Assembly: GCF_019923725.1 (NCBI RefSeq)
Contig: NZ_JAHXRI010000010.1
Coordinates: 644,636-708,635 of the forward strand
DNA: 64,000 bases
DNA from: Zwartia hollandica
Lineage (GTDB): Bacteria; Pseudomonadota; Gammaproteobacteria; Burkholderiales; Burkholderiaceae_B
Reading direction: 5' to 3'
Shown: in pieces, positions 53,735 to 62,827 of the stretch
How the letters are laid out: every line of letters begins with the position of its first letter
Numbering within the stretch: the stretch's first letter is position 1
Notes under the pieces: generated by a model
The model's database searches: none
What the model was told of the DNA's origin: nothing
The model's input: the letters and a program-made list of their open reading frames with translations, nothing else
Program-made: the position numbers and the translations under genes

Positions 53735-54352
53735 TTAATTCAATGTTTGCGCGGAAGCCAACACGCGATTGACGTGGGTGCCGATACGACCTACATCCAT
53801 GCCATAGACGTGTATCGACACAGCAGGTTCTGCAGCCTGATTGCCCAAACGATGAATAAACTCAAGCCCAGCGTGCCCGCAAGCGCTATAGCCTGGCTCG
53901 CGAGTGAATTGACTGATCAAGTAGGCATGCCGTTGCGAGCTATCCCACTGATAAAAGCCTTCCGTTAACTCGCCAGCCAAAATACGGTAAGCGCACCAAG
54001 CGTAGTGTGCATGAATCGGACTACATTGCTTGGAGCCCCACACAAGACCCACTGCAGTGAAGCGCCCCAAAGGATCTGCATGCAATATGTGACGCGTGTA
54101 ACTCTGCGTCGATCTGGGGAGCGCTAGAACTGCCGCACAAAGGTCTACCGCCGCCCTTCGTTCAAGCTGCTGGCCTATCGCTTGTCGCATTCGGTAAGGA
54201 ACGAGATCAGGCTCACTCAAACAAGCGGCCTCGAGGTCCGCCGACAACCCAGGCACTACGCGATCAAGGAAAGAAATCGGCAAGTCAGCTTCCGGGGTTA
54301 ATTCCAGGTTGACTTGCCGGTCAGCACGCAGCTGAGGGAGGAGACTAGACAT
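53735..54352 (-). CDS. Cysteine dioxygenase-type (CDO_I cupin) thiol dioxygenase
   Basis: A 205-residue cupin with the thiol-dioxygenase signatures SPIHAHYAWCAYRILAGELTEG cut at HAHYAWCA (two iron-binding His and a nearby Cys) and HVYGMD (third His). Such enzymes oxidise cysteine or 3-mercaptopropionate to the sulfinate. Bacterial forms with Gln/Met or Arg variants differ in substrate, which I cannot settle. It is divergent to an Lrp-type regulator across a 105-bp AT-rich gap, so it is probably that regulator's target. Confidence 0.88.
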   Translation of the reverse strand: MSSLLPQLRADRQVNLELTPEADLPISFLDRVVPGLSADLEAACLSEPDLVPYRMRQAIGQQLERRAAVDLCAAVLALPRSTQSYTRHILHADPLGRFTAVGLVWGSKQCSPIHAHYAWCAYRILAGELTEGFYQWDSSQRHAYLISQFTREPGYSACGHAGLEFIHRLGNQAAEPAVSIHVYGMDVGRIGTHVNRVLASAQTLN

Positions 54353-54371
54353 GGCAATATGATAAATAGCC

Positions 54372-54381
54372 TTCTTAAGAA
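54372..54381. promoter_or_regulatory. Perfect palindrome near the cysteine dioxygenase start
   Basis: TTCTTAAGAA lies 20 bp upstream of the dioxygenase ATG in the divergent gap. It is a candidate half of an Lrp-type operator. Confidence 0.35.
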
Positions 54382-54411
54382 ATAATTTGCTAATTTTGTT
54401 GTTTTTATTAT

Positions 54412-54438
54412 TTAATTAGAAAATTTTTCTTAATTTAA
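54412..54438. promoter_or_regulatory. AT-rich inverted repeat, candidate Lrp-type operator
   Basis: The 27-bp TTAATTAGAAAA...TTTTTCTTAATTTAA stretch is an imperfect inverted repeat, 20 bp before the Lrp-type gene. Lrp-family proteins bind such AT-rich sites, so autoregulation and control of the dioxygenase are plausible. Confidence 0.4.
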
Positions 54439-54457
54439 TAAAAAAATAAGATTAAAA

Positions 54458-54925
54458 ATGCAAATAGATAAAAAAGACAGGGAAATACTGCGTTTAATGC
54501 AAGAAGATGCGAGTTTGTCTCTCGCCGACTTGGCCGCGGCGGTGAACCTAACTCCTACGCCTTGCTGGAGACGCATCCAAAAACTGCAAGCTGAGGGTGT
54601 CATTCAAAAGCAAGTCGCGATTTGTGATGCGCGCAAGCTAAACCTCGGGCTCACGACATTTGTGACGATCCGAACTAGCCAACATAACGAACAGTGGATG
54701 CAACGTTTTGTCGACGGCGCAACGAGCATCCCAGAAATTGTTGAAATCTATCGCTTGAGTGGCGATGCCGACTATTTGCTAAAAATTGTCGTGCCAGATA
54801 TCGATCGCTATGACAGCGTCTACAAAAGACTGATTCGCTCTGTTGACCTCTTAGATGTGAGCTCAGCCTTTGCGATGGAGACCATCAAGTGCACCACTGC
54901 ACTGCCGCTGGATTACGTGCAGTGA
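54458..54925 (+). CDS. Lrp/AsnC-family transcriptional regulator
   Basis: A 155-residue regulator. An N-terminal helix-turn-helix (KDREILRLMQEDASLSLADLAA then PTPCWRRIQKLQAEGVI) is followed by a C-terminal RAM/effector domain (AFAMETIKCTTALPL at its end). It is divergent to the cysteine-dioxygenase-type gene, so by genomic logic it likely senses cysteine or a related thiol amino acid. Unlike its neighbours the leader is very AT-rich and lacks a clear Shine-Dalgarno. Confidence 0.94.
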   Translation: MQIDKKDREILRLMQEDASLSLADLAAAVNLTPTPCWRRIQKLQAEGVIQKQVAICDARKLNLGLTTFVTIRTSQHNEQWMQRFVDGATSIPEIVEIYRLSGDADYLLKIVVPDIDRYDSVYKRLIRSVDLLDVSSAFAMETIKCTTALPLDYVQ

Positions 54926-54927
54926 GT

Positions 54928-55986
54928 TTAGTCCCGAGTCTCCTGCGGAGACGGTTCGGCCATCCATGCCCGCATCAGTGTGTATGTGACAGCAAGAGCC
55001 ACGGGACCAACGAAAATCCCAATCAAACCAAACCCAATCAAGCCGCCAATCACCCCTGCAAAAATCAATAACAAGGGGAGATCTGCTCCTCGCTTGATCA
55101 ACATCGGTCGCAGAAAATTATCCAGACTCACCACAACCAAGCTCCAGACTAACAAAAATGTAGCCCAGCCCATGTTCCCTTCCCAGTACATCCAGGCGAC
55201 TGCAGGAAACAACACAAGACTAGGACCCGCCTGGGCGATACAAAGCATCAACATCGCTGCCGACAAGACTGCAGCAAAGGGCACTCCCGCGATCACAAGC
55301 CCCAACCCGCCAAGCACAGTCTGGACGAGAGCGGTCACGCCTACTCCCAACGCCACCGCGCGAATCGCCTGACCGGCCAAGACAATCGCGTCTTCGCCTC
55401 TCTCGCCAGCCAAACGCTTACCAAAACCTCGCGCCATCGCTGCACCAGCCTCACCCGAGGCATACAAGATCGTAGCAATAACAACTACCAACAGAAACTG
55501 AATCAGCATTCCGCCCAAACCACCAAATTGCGACAGCAACCACTTTCCAGTCGAGCTTGCATAGGGCGTAATGTGGTCAAGTGCGCCCGAAGCTCCCCCA
55601 TCAATGAAACCCTGCCAAGCCGTTGCAATTTTTTCACCAACATAAGGAATAGCCTCTACCCAATCAGGCGGGGGAGGTATTCCATTGTCCATCAACGTCT
55701 TCCAGAACGAAGTCAGTTGTTCAGAACGATCCGCGATTGTCGTAATGGCCCACCAAAGTGGGCCAACCAGCAGAAGCAGCATTCCAATTGACATGACGGC
55801 AACGGCAGGGGTACGACGTCCACCAAAAAGCCGCTCGAGTGCAATGAGCCAAGGCCAAGTAGCCACAACAACCATCGTGGCCCAAACCGTTGCAGCAAGG
55901 AAGGGACTAAGCACCCAAAGCGAGAGTGCGAGTAAACCGACGATAAAGAAAATTGCTAGGGTGCTGCGTGTCAAGTCATGTTGCAT
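54928..55986 (-). CDS. AI-2E-family membrane transporter
   Basis: A 352-residue membrane protein with about seven to eight helices and the family motifs LALSLWVLSPFLAATVWA, GVPFAAVLSAAMLMLCIAQ, KRGADLPLLLIFAGVIGGL and GLIGIFVGPVALAVTYTL. The name comes from a proposed autoinducer-2 export, but many members are ion/proton antiporters or of unknown role. It lies 2 bp from the end of the convergent Lrp gene and 30 bp downstream of secA. Confidence 0.92.
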   Translation of the reverse strand: MQHDLTRSTLAIFFIVGLLALSLWVLSPFLAATVWATMVVVATWPWLIALERLFGGRRTPAVAVMSIGMLLLLVGPLWWAITTIADRSEQLTSFWKTLMDNGIPPPPDWVEAIPYVGEKIATAWQGFIDGGASGALDHITPYASSTGKWLLSQFGGLGGMLIQFLLVVVIATILYASGEAGAAMARGFGKRLAGERGEDAIVLAGQAIRAVALGVGVTALVQTVLGGLGLVIAGVPFAAVLSAAMLMLCIAQAGPSLVLFPAVAWMYWEGNMGWATFLLVWSLVVVSLDNFLRPMLIKRGADLPLLLIFAGVIGGLIGFGLIGIFVGPVALAVTYTLMRAWMAEPSPQETRD

Positions 55987-56015
55987 TGTCTGGATTCACC
56001 CTAGCTAACATCGCG

Positions 56016-58769
56016 TTATTTAAGCTGCCCGTGGCAGTGTTTGTATTTCTTACCACTACCGCAAGGACATGCGTCGTTGCGCCCAACCTTGGGAAGAATG
56101 TTTCGGACAGTCCCTGGGTGGTCCGAAGCCGGTGCTGCAGCCTGTTGCGCTAGCTGCTCAGCCTCTTGATACTCAGTGTGCTGGTATTGCACATTCTGCA
56201 TTTGCACGGCTTGGGCCGCCTCTTGCTCTGCCTGTTGGATTTCTTCTTGTGTCTGAATCCGTACCGTCATTAGTAAGCGAATGACATCATCACGGATTCG
56301 ATCCAACATGTTAGAGAACAACTCGAAGGCTTCGCGCTTGTATTCCTGCTTAGGATTCTTTTGCGCATAACCACGCAGGTGAATACCTTGACGCAAGTGA
56401 TCCAGCGCCGACAGGTGCTCACGCCACTGCGTATCAATCACCTGCAGCATGACTGACCGCTCAAAACCCGCCCAAGACTCAGCACCCACCGTGTCAACTT
56501 TCTGACGGTAGGCTAAACGTGCAGCCTCAAGGACTTTTTCCAAGACGTCTTCATCATTAATGCTCTTGGTATCTTGGACCATCTGCGCGATTGGCAATGC
56601 AATTTGCCAGTCAGCTTCGAGCGCCATCTGTAAGGCATTGATATCCCACTGCTCTTCGACTGAACCTGGGGGTACATGCTTTGTCACCAAATCAGTAAAC
56701 GTGCCATCACGTAGATTATCAACTGTCTCGGTGATTGCTTGCGCCTCGAGCACTTCGTTGCGCTGCGCATACAGCACTTTGCGCTGATCATTGGCAACAT
56801 CGTCGTATTCGAGCAGTTGCTTACGCACATCAAAGTTACGACCTTCAACTTTTCGTTGGGCTGTCTCGATTGAACGAGACACCATACCGGCTTCGATCGG
56901 CTCGCCTTCCGGCAACTTCAATCGCTCCATAATTGCGCGCACGCGATCGCCAGCAAAAATACGCATCAGCGGATCTTCTAGCGACAAATAGAAACGCGAC
57001 GAGCCTGGGTCGCCTTGTCGTCCAGCACGACCACGGAGCTGATTATCAATCCGGCGCGATTCGTGACGCTCGGTACCTATGATGCGCAGACCACCAGCGG
57101 CTTTAACGCTATCGTTCAGCGGTTGCCACTCCTGACGGATCGCATCAACCTGTAATTGCTTATCGGCGTCTGACAGAGACTCGTTGGCGCGTACTGTTTC
57201 AATCAGCTTTTCAATGCTACCGCCCAACACGATGTCAGTGCCACGACCCGCCATGTTCGTCGCAATCGTAATGTTTCCGGGCTTGCCCGCCTGCGCGACG
57301 ATCTCAGCTTCGCGTGCGTGTTGCTTAGCGTTGAGCACTTCATGCCGCAGACCGGATGCCGTCAACATACCCGACAGCAATTCCGAGTTTTCGATACTCG
57401 TCGTTCCTACCAAGACCGGTTGCCCGCGCTCTTGGCAGTCGCGTATGTCTGCCTCAATCGCCTTGAACTTTTCTAATGCGGTTTTAAAGATTTGATCATT
57501 TTGATCGGCGCGCACCATTGGACGATTCGTGGGCACAATCACTGTTTCGAGACTGTAAATTTCTTGGAACTCATAAGCTTCTGTATCGGCCGTTCCGGTC
57601 ATACCCGACAGCTTTTCGTACATCCGGAAGAAGTTCTGGAAGGTAATTGAAGCAAGCGTCTGGTTCTCAAGCTGAATCTTCGCACCTTCTTTTGCCTCGA
57701 CGGCCTGATGCAAGCCATCAGACCAACGACGTCCGACCATCAAACGACCCGTGAACTCATCAACGATAACAACTTCGCCTTCTTGCACAACATAATGTTG
57801 ATCACGATGGAATAAATTGTGTGCGCGCAACGATGCCATCAAATGGTGCATCAAACTAATATTACGTGGCTCATACAGTGACTGGCCCTCCGGCAACAAC
57901 CCGAGGCGTGTCAGAATACCTTCCGCTTGCTCGTGCCCCGACTCGGACAAAAACACCTGGTGGTTTTTTTCATCGACCCAGTAATGTCCCTCTGGTTCTG
58001 GCTCTTGAGGCTTCGGCTCCGTGGCCATGCGAGTAAGCAACGGTGGCACTGCGTTCATGCGAACGTATAGTTCCGTGTGATCCTCTGCCTGACCAGAAAT
58101 AATCAAAGGCGTACGGGCCTCATCGATCAGGATCGAATCCACCTCATCGACGATTGCGTAGACAAGCGAGCGCTGGCGTCGATCTTCGACACGGTACTCC
58201 ATGTTGTCTCGCAGATAATCAAATCCAAATTCATTATTCGTGCCGTAAGTGATATCAGCACGGTAGGCTGCAATTTTTTCTTCGTTAGTCTGTTGAGGCA
58301 CTACCACACCAACTGTCAGACCCAAGAAGTTATAGAGCCGGCCCATCCATTGCGCATCCCGCCTGGCCAAATAGTCGTTGACGGTGACCACATGCACGCC
58401 ACGTCCACCTAGAGCATTCAAATAGACGGGCAAGGTTGCCATCAGCGTCTTACCTTCGCCTGTCCGCATTTCAGCGATCTTGCCCGAGTGTAAAACCATG
58501 CCGCCAATTAACTGCACATCGAAGTGACGCATCCCAAAGACACGCACACCGGCCTCCCGCACGACAGCAAAGGCCTCGGGTAGTATCGAGTCTAACGTGC
58601 TACCTGCTTCAATCCGTGATCGAAAGTCATCTGTTTTCGCCCGCAACTCCGCATCAGATAAGCCCTGCATCTGAGGTTCAAGCGCACTGATCTGATTGGC
58701 CTGGCGGCGCAATTGCTTCAGCAAGCGATCATTTCGTGTACCGAATATTTTTTTAAGCAGAGAAAGCAT
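56016..58769 (-). CDS. secA: Preprotein translocase ATPase SecA
   Basis: A 917-residue SecA from the ATG at 58769, which gives the expected start [17 protein letters not shown]; an upstream in-frame codon would add 12 untypical residues. Seen: the MRTGEGKT Walker [19 protein letters not shown] (Walker B/DEAD-like), the TDIVLGG segment of motor domain 2, and a C-terminal [14 protein letters not shown] zinc motif that binds SecB. Length and order are normal. The upstream M23 peptidase gene is on the same strand. Confidence 0.97.
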   Translation of the reverse strand: MLSLLKKIFGTRNDRLLKQLRRQANQISALEPQMQGLSDAELRAKTDDFRSRIEAGSTLDSILPEAFAVVREAGVRVFGMRHFDVQLIGGMVLHSGKIAEMRTGEGKTLMATLPVYLNALGGRGVHVVTVNDYLARRDAQWMGRLYNFLGLTVGVVVPQQTNEEKIAAYRADITYGTNNEFGFDYLRDNMEYRVEDRRQRSLVYAIVDEVDSILIDEARTPLIISGQAEDHTELYVRMNAVPPLLTRMATEPKPQEPEPEGHYWVDEKNHQVFLSESGHEQAEGILTRLGLLPEGQSLYEPRNISLMHHLMASLRAHNLFHRDQHYVVQEGEVVIVDEFTGRLMVGRRWSDGLHQAVEAKEGAKIQLENQTLASITFQNFFRMYEKLSGMTGTADTEAYEFQEIYSLETVIVPTNRPMVRADQNDQIFKTALEKFKAIEADIRDCQERGQPVLVGTTSIENSELLSGMLTASGLRHEVLNAKQHAREAEIVAQAGKPGNITIATNMAGRGTDIVLGGSIEKLIETVRANESLSDADKQLQVDAIRQEWQPLNDSVKAAGGLRIIGTERHESRRIDNQLRGRAGRQGDPGSSRFYLSLEDPLMRIFAGDRVRAIMERLKLPEGEPIEAGMVSRSIETAQRKVEGRNFDVRKQLLEYDDVANDQRKVLYAQRNEVLEAQAITETVDNLRDGTFTDLVTKHVPPGSVEEQWDINALQMALEADWQIALPIAQMVQDTKSINDEDVLEKVLEAARLAYRQKVDTVGAESWAGFERSVMLQVIDTQWREHLSALDHLRQGIHLRGYAQKNPKQEYKREAFELFSNMLDRIRDDVIRLLMTVRIQTQEEIQQAEQEAAQAVQMQNVQYQHTEYQEAEQLAQQAAAPASDHPGTVRNILPKVGRNDACPCGSGKKYKHCHGQLK

Positions 58770-58867
58770 GCGTATGAGACCCGGGCAATTTTGCGTGACA
58801 AGCACACAAACTAAACTAAGAAAATATTAGCAAAACACCAAAAAAGACTGGCGGTAAGGTAGTCAGT

Positions 58868-59875
58868 TTAACGCAGGCGTGGTCGCCATGTAACACCGGA
58901 GGTTCCGACCGACACTGGCTGGGCTAGTGATTGCTCAGCAACCATCGGCTGCCCCGCTAGAAATACCCGCGGATCAAGAGGACGATCGTCTTGTCTGACC
59001 TCGAAGTGCAGATGTGGCCCCGTCGATAGCCCCGTTGAGCCAACTCGCGCGATCAACTGTCCACGCGTGACAAGCTGGCCCTCTTTCACCAGAACGACCT
59101 TGGCATGCGCATAGCGGGTGATCAAGCCTTCTCCATGATCAATTTCAACCATATTTCCAAAACCACGATGCTGCGCCACCGTGCGAACAACGCCACCCGA
59201 TGCTGCACGGATCGGGGTGCCCTCAGGTGCGCTAAAGTCCAAGCCCTCGTGCATACTCATTTGTCCGTTAAACGGATTGCGTCGCCACCCGTAAGACGAG
59301 CTTAAATAGGGATAAGACTCAATTGGCATGGCCGTTGGCAGACGCGCGACCGTGGCCGCGCGCTCGGTGACAGCCAGATCAAGCATCGAGAAATAGTCAC
59401 TTTGACGCGTCAACCGCGCTTGCACAGCGTTAATTTGGCTCTCAAGCTCTGACAATGGACGCACGTGCGGCCCCGGTGGCAATGGAACCCACAAATCGTC
59501 CAACACAACTGCCGCCTCAGGCGTCTCAGAGGCAACACTCACATCACCGTCGGGCAAACCTGCTACCTTGGCGACCCGCCGCCCCAGGCCGTCCAGACGC
59601 TTGATGGTCGCTTGTAACTCACCCACCTTTGTTGCCAGTAGGTGTACCGTCTGGTTATCCGCCGCAACACTCGCCGACGGGCTAGGCGCCATCGCTGCCA
59701 CTACGAGTGCGGATGGCTGGGTCTCCGGCTGTAACTTCCAGACCAGGCGCTGCAAAACTGCGCCTGCGATCATTGCAGCAACCAGCAAGAGGGCAACAAG
59801 CACCACCAATCTACTTACGCTCAGCGTAATTGGTGCATACTGCCCTTGTCGAGACGGCATAATTATTAACTTCAT
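58868..59875 (-). CDS. M23-family metallopeptidase (LytM-type) with N-terminal membrane anchor
   Basis: A 335-residue protein with an N-terminal helix (SRLVVLVALLLVAAMIAGAVL) and a C-terminal LytM/peptidase M23 domain. The zinc ligands are in MHEGLDF (HxxxD) and HLHFEVR (HxH). It hydrolyses peptidoglycan peptides or acts as a hydrolase activator. AAGGA precedes the ATG at 59875. The gene is divergent to dciA, with only 15 bp between the two start codons. It is the usual neighbour of secA in this group. Confidence 0.93.
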   Translation of the reverse strand: MKLIIMPSRQGQYAPITLSVSRLVVLVALLLVAAMIAGAVLQRLVWKLQPETQPSALVVAAMAPSPSASVAADNQTVHLLATKVGELQATIKRLDGLGRRVAKVAGLPDGDVSVASETPEAAVVLDDLWVPLPPGPHVRPLSELESQINAVQARLTRQSDYFSMLDLAVTERAATVARLPTAMPIESYPYLSSSYGWRRNPFNGQMSMHEGLDFSAPEGTPIRAASGGVVRTVAQHRGFGNMVEIDHGEGLITRYAHAKVVLVKEGQLVTRGQLIARVGSTGLSTGPHLHFEVRQDDRPLDPRVFLAGQPMVAEQSLAQPVSVGTSGVTWRPRLR

Positions 59876-59890
59876 TAACTTCCTTAACTT

Positions 59891-60442
59891 ATGGCAAGTC
59901 CACCACCCCGCAAGACGCGCTCTGCATCCCCTTCAGGAAGCGCTCATTTGATCGGCTGGTTGGGCCATGACTCTCAAGCAGCGAGCGTTCTCGCAACTGC
60001 GCAAGCGCACCTAAAACTTCGAGCGGCAATCAGAGAAGCGATTCCTCCCGCAATGCGAGGCGCATTTGAAGTGATCAAACTCGAGCCGCACTGCTTGACA
60101 CTCATGGTTTCGAGTGCCGCCTTCGCCGCAAAGTTCCGCCAAATTGCACCGAGAGTGACTGCTCACTTGCAATCGGCTGGCTGGAACGTAAATGAGATCA
60201 AACTACGCGTTCAAGGAGGGCTGGGGCTACCTGAAATCAAAAAACCAGAAAAAGAAGCCCGTGCGTTGGATCAAAAAGACCTGCAAGCGTTTGAAGAATT
60301 GAATAAAAATCTAAGACCGGGCCCACTCGCTGATGCGGTGGCTAGATTGCTAGCTCATCATCAGCCGAATCAACCGGAGGTTAAGCCAGCTTCCACTCTT
60401 GTCGAAACGCCGCAGGCGCCTCTGATACCGAAGAGTAAGTAA
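59891..60442 (+). CDS. dciA: DciA-family (DUF721) protein, DnaB helicase-loading factor
   Basis: A 183-residue DUF721 protein; the domain covers about residues 15-110 ([34 protein letters not shown]). DciA is the ancestral replicative-helicase loader in bacteria without DnaC. The rest is a low-complexity, charged tail. The ATG at 59891 has no Shine-Dalgarno (the complement of the M23 gene's site lies there). Its 3' end overlaps lpxC (convergent) by 62 bp. Confidence 0.85.
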   Translation: MASPPPRKTRSASPSGSAHLIGWLGHDSQAASVLATAQAHLKLRAAIREAIPPAMRGAFEVIKLEPHCLTLMVSSAAFAAKFRQIAPRVTAHLQSAGWNVNEIKLRVQGGLGLPEIKKPEKEARALDQKDLQAFEELNKNLRPGPLADAVARLLAHHQPNQPEVKPASTLVETPQAPLIPKSK

Positions 60443-61304
60443 CCAACTCCCAAGCATCTTGCTGAGCCAACAAGGCCCGAACAAGTTGATTATTAATTGC
60501 ATGCCCGGATTTACACGCCACATAACGTGCAACAAGTGGCTTCCCGATTAGATACAAGTCACCGACCGCATCTAGGATTTTATGCTTGACGAACTCGTCG
60601 TCATAACGAAGCCCGTCGACATTCAAGACGCGATACTCGTCCATCACAATTGCATTGTCGAGACTGCCACCACGCGCCAAGCCCGCGGAGCGCAAAGCTT
60701 CGACTTCGTTTACAAAACCAAAGGTTCGAGCACGAGCAATTTCTTTCACATATGAGTGCGTCGCAAAATCAATCTCGGCGAAGCTCGCCGTTGAGTCGAT
60801 TGCGGGATGCTGAAAGTCGATCGAGAACGCGAGGGAGAACCCTTCATGCGGCTCCAGACGCGCCCATTTCGCTTGATCTCCTTCGCCTTCGCGAATCTCC
60901 ACAGGTTTGAGCACCCTTAAAAACTGCTTGGGTACAGCCTGCTCTTCAATACCGGCTGAGCGCAAGAGATATACAAAAGTCGCTGCGCTGCCATCCATGA
61001 TGGGGACTTCTTCGGCGGTCAGATCGACATGCAGATTGTCGATTCCTAAGCCGGCTAACGCAGACATCAAGTGCTCGACCGTCGATACGCGCGCTGCACC
61101 CTGCCCAAGAACGGAAGCCATGCGTGTGTCTTTCACCATGCCCGCTTGAGCAGGTAAGTCCACGACTTCCGGTAAATCGATGCGGTGAAACACAATACCC
61201 GTGTTAGGCGCCGCTGGACGCAGGGTCAATTCAACCCGTCGGCCGGAATGAAGGCCAACGCCAGTGGTTTTTACGAGCTGTTTGATCGTGCGCTGGCGAA
61301 ACAT
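60381..61304 (-). CDS. lpxC: UDP-3-O-acyl-N-acetylglucosamine deacetylase
   Basis: A 307-residue LpxC, the committed step of lipid A synthesis. The zinc motif HLMSAL, the [15 protein letters not shown] segment with further ligands, and [13 protein letters not shown] are intact. It follows ftsZ on the same strand by 182 bp, the usual dcw-cluster order. A possible promoter (TACAAT -10 near 61335 on the minus strand) lies in that gap. Its 3' end overlaps dciA. Confidence 0.97.
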   Translation of the reverse strand: MFRQRTIKQLVKTTGVGLHSGRRVELTLRPAAPNTGIVFHRIDLPEVVDLPAQAGMVKDTRMASVLGQGAARVSTVEHLMSALAGLGIDNLHVDLTAEEVPIMDGSAATFVYLLRSAGIEEQAVPKQFLRVLKPVEIREGEGDQAKWARLEPHEGFSLAFSIDFQHPAIDSTASFAEIDFATHSYVKEIARARTFGFVNEVEALRSAGLARGGSLDNAIVMDEYRVLNVDGLRYDDEFVKHKILDAVGDLYLIGKPLVARYVACKSGHAINNQLVRALLAQQDAWELVTYSSVSEAPAAFRQEWKLA

Positions 61305-61486
61305 ATAAGCAGGCTAGTCTCTTGAAATCTTAATGAATTGTACTTTTTTTTCACGGACATTGCACCGCACAATGCGCAAAATCCCTCCTCGAATACTCAG
61401 CCAAAACCACGCCCGAGCCTGGGGAGGGCCCGTGCGTGATGCCAACGCCCAACTAGGGCGCCGGCAAAGGGAGCAATCGATACTAC

Positions 61487-62653
61487 TTAATCGGCTTGGC
61501 GACGCAGAAACGCAGGGATGTCGTAATGCTCCATCCCCGCAGTTTCCAATGCGCGAACCTGGGCCGAGGCTTGAGTACGCGGGTTACGCAATACCGATGG
61601 GACGGCAAAGTCCTGCTGCTGACCACCAACCGGCATATTGTCCGTGCCTGTGCGCTGGACTTCAAACGTTTCCACCCCCGGCACTATGTGCGGGCGACTT
61701 TGCGCACGACCCAAGCCCGTTGCCACAACCGTCACACGCAAGTTGTCTCCCATCGAATCATCGTAGGCCGTACCAAAAATGACTGTCGCCTCTGGCGAAG
61801 CAAAGCCACTGATGTGATCCATGATGGCCCGAGTTTCTCTCATCTTGAGCGTGGAGCTGGCGGTGATGTTCACCAACACACCGCGTGCGCCATTCAAATC
61901 GACACCTTCGAGTAACGGACATGCAACGGCTTGCTCTGCAGCAAGTTTTGCGCGATCTGGTCCAGACGCAACGGCTGTTCCCAACATCGCCTGACCCTGT
62001 TCGCCCATAATCGTCTTCACGTCTTCAAAGTCGACGTTCACGTTACCTTCAACGTTGATGATCTCAGCGATGCCAGCGCAAGCATTGTGCAATACATCGT
62101 CCGCTGCCTTGAAACAATCTGACTGCGTTGCATCCTCGTCCATCAAGTCATAGAGGTTCTCGTTGAGGACCACGATCAACGAATGCACATATTTGGACAA
62201 CTCGGAAATACCTTCTTCGGACATCTTCATCCGCTTATGGCCTTCGAAAGAGAAGGGTTTGGTGACTACACCAACGGTCAGAATGCCCAACTCTTTGGCA
62301 ACCTCGGCAACTACAGGACCCGCACCTGTTCCCGTACCGCCACCCATACCGGCTGTAATGAAGACCATATTGGCTCCGCTTAACGCCGAGCGAATTTCTT
62401 CGCGCGCCAGTTCAGCTGCAGCACGGCCTTGATCAGGCTTAGCACCTGCGCCTAAGCCTGTACGGCCCAGACGAATTTGCACCGGTGCATTCGTTGCGGC
62501 CAACGCTTGCGCATCGGTGTTGCAGCAAATGAAATCCACACCTTGTACGCCAGACTTAATCATATGGGCCACAGCGTTTCCGCCTGCACCACCGACACCG
62601 ACCACCTTGATGACCGTGCCTTTATTTGCGTTATCTAACATTTCAAACATCAT
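61487..62653 (-). CDS. ftsZ: Cell division GTPase FtsZ
   Basis: A 388-residue tubulin homologue from the ATG at 62653; the frame stays open upstream but GAGGGAG at the right distance and the family N-terminus (FEMLDNANKGTVIKVVGVGGAGGNAV) fix this start. It has the GTP-binding GGGTGTGAGP loop, and the conserved C-terminal peptide DIPAFLRRQAD that binds FtsA and ZipA-like partners. It is preceded by ftsA after 174 bp and followed by lpxC. Confidence 0.97.
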   Translation of the reverse strand: MMFEMLDNANKGTVIKVVGVGGAGGNAVAHMIKSGVQGVDFICCNTDAQALAATNAPVQIRLGRTGLGAGAKPDQGRAAAELAREEIRSALSGANMVFITAGMGGGTGTGAGPVVAEVAKELGILTVGVVTKPFSFEGHKRMKMSEEGISELSKYVHSLIVVLNENLYDLMDEDATQSDCFKAADDVLHNACAGIAEIINVEGNVNVDFEDVKTIMGEQGQAMLGTAVASGPDRAKLAAEQAVACPLLEGVDLNGARGVLVNITASSTLKMRETRAIMDHISGFASPEATVIFGTAYDDSMGDNLRVTVVATGLGRAQSRPHIVPGVETFEVQRTGTDNMPVGGQQQDFAVPSVLRNPRTQASAQVRALETAGMEHYDIPAFLRRQAD

Positions 62654-62685
62654 GATTGACTCCCTCAAGTCTAAATAAGTAAACG

Positions 62686-62716
62686 TTTCTAAAATCCCCA
62701 AACTACTTTTTAGAAA
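62686..62716. repeat. Perfect 9-bp inverted repeat in the ftsA-ftsZ gap
   Basis: TTTCTAAAA (62686-62694) and TTTTAGAAA (62708-62716) are exact inverted copies separated by 13 bp, 33-63 bp upstream of the ftsZ start. It could be an operator or an mRNA hairpin in the ftsZ leader. Confidence 0.5.
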
Positions 62717-62827
62717 TCGCTTCAAACTCGCCGCCGACTGCGTCCGCGCCGGGTTTGAAACGTCTCTCCAACAGACTGGGCCAACATCAAATATGCCCAA
62801 TCCTTTCGGTGCCCGAAGGCTCCAAAA

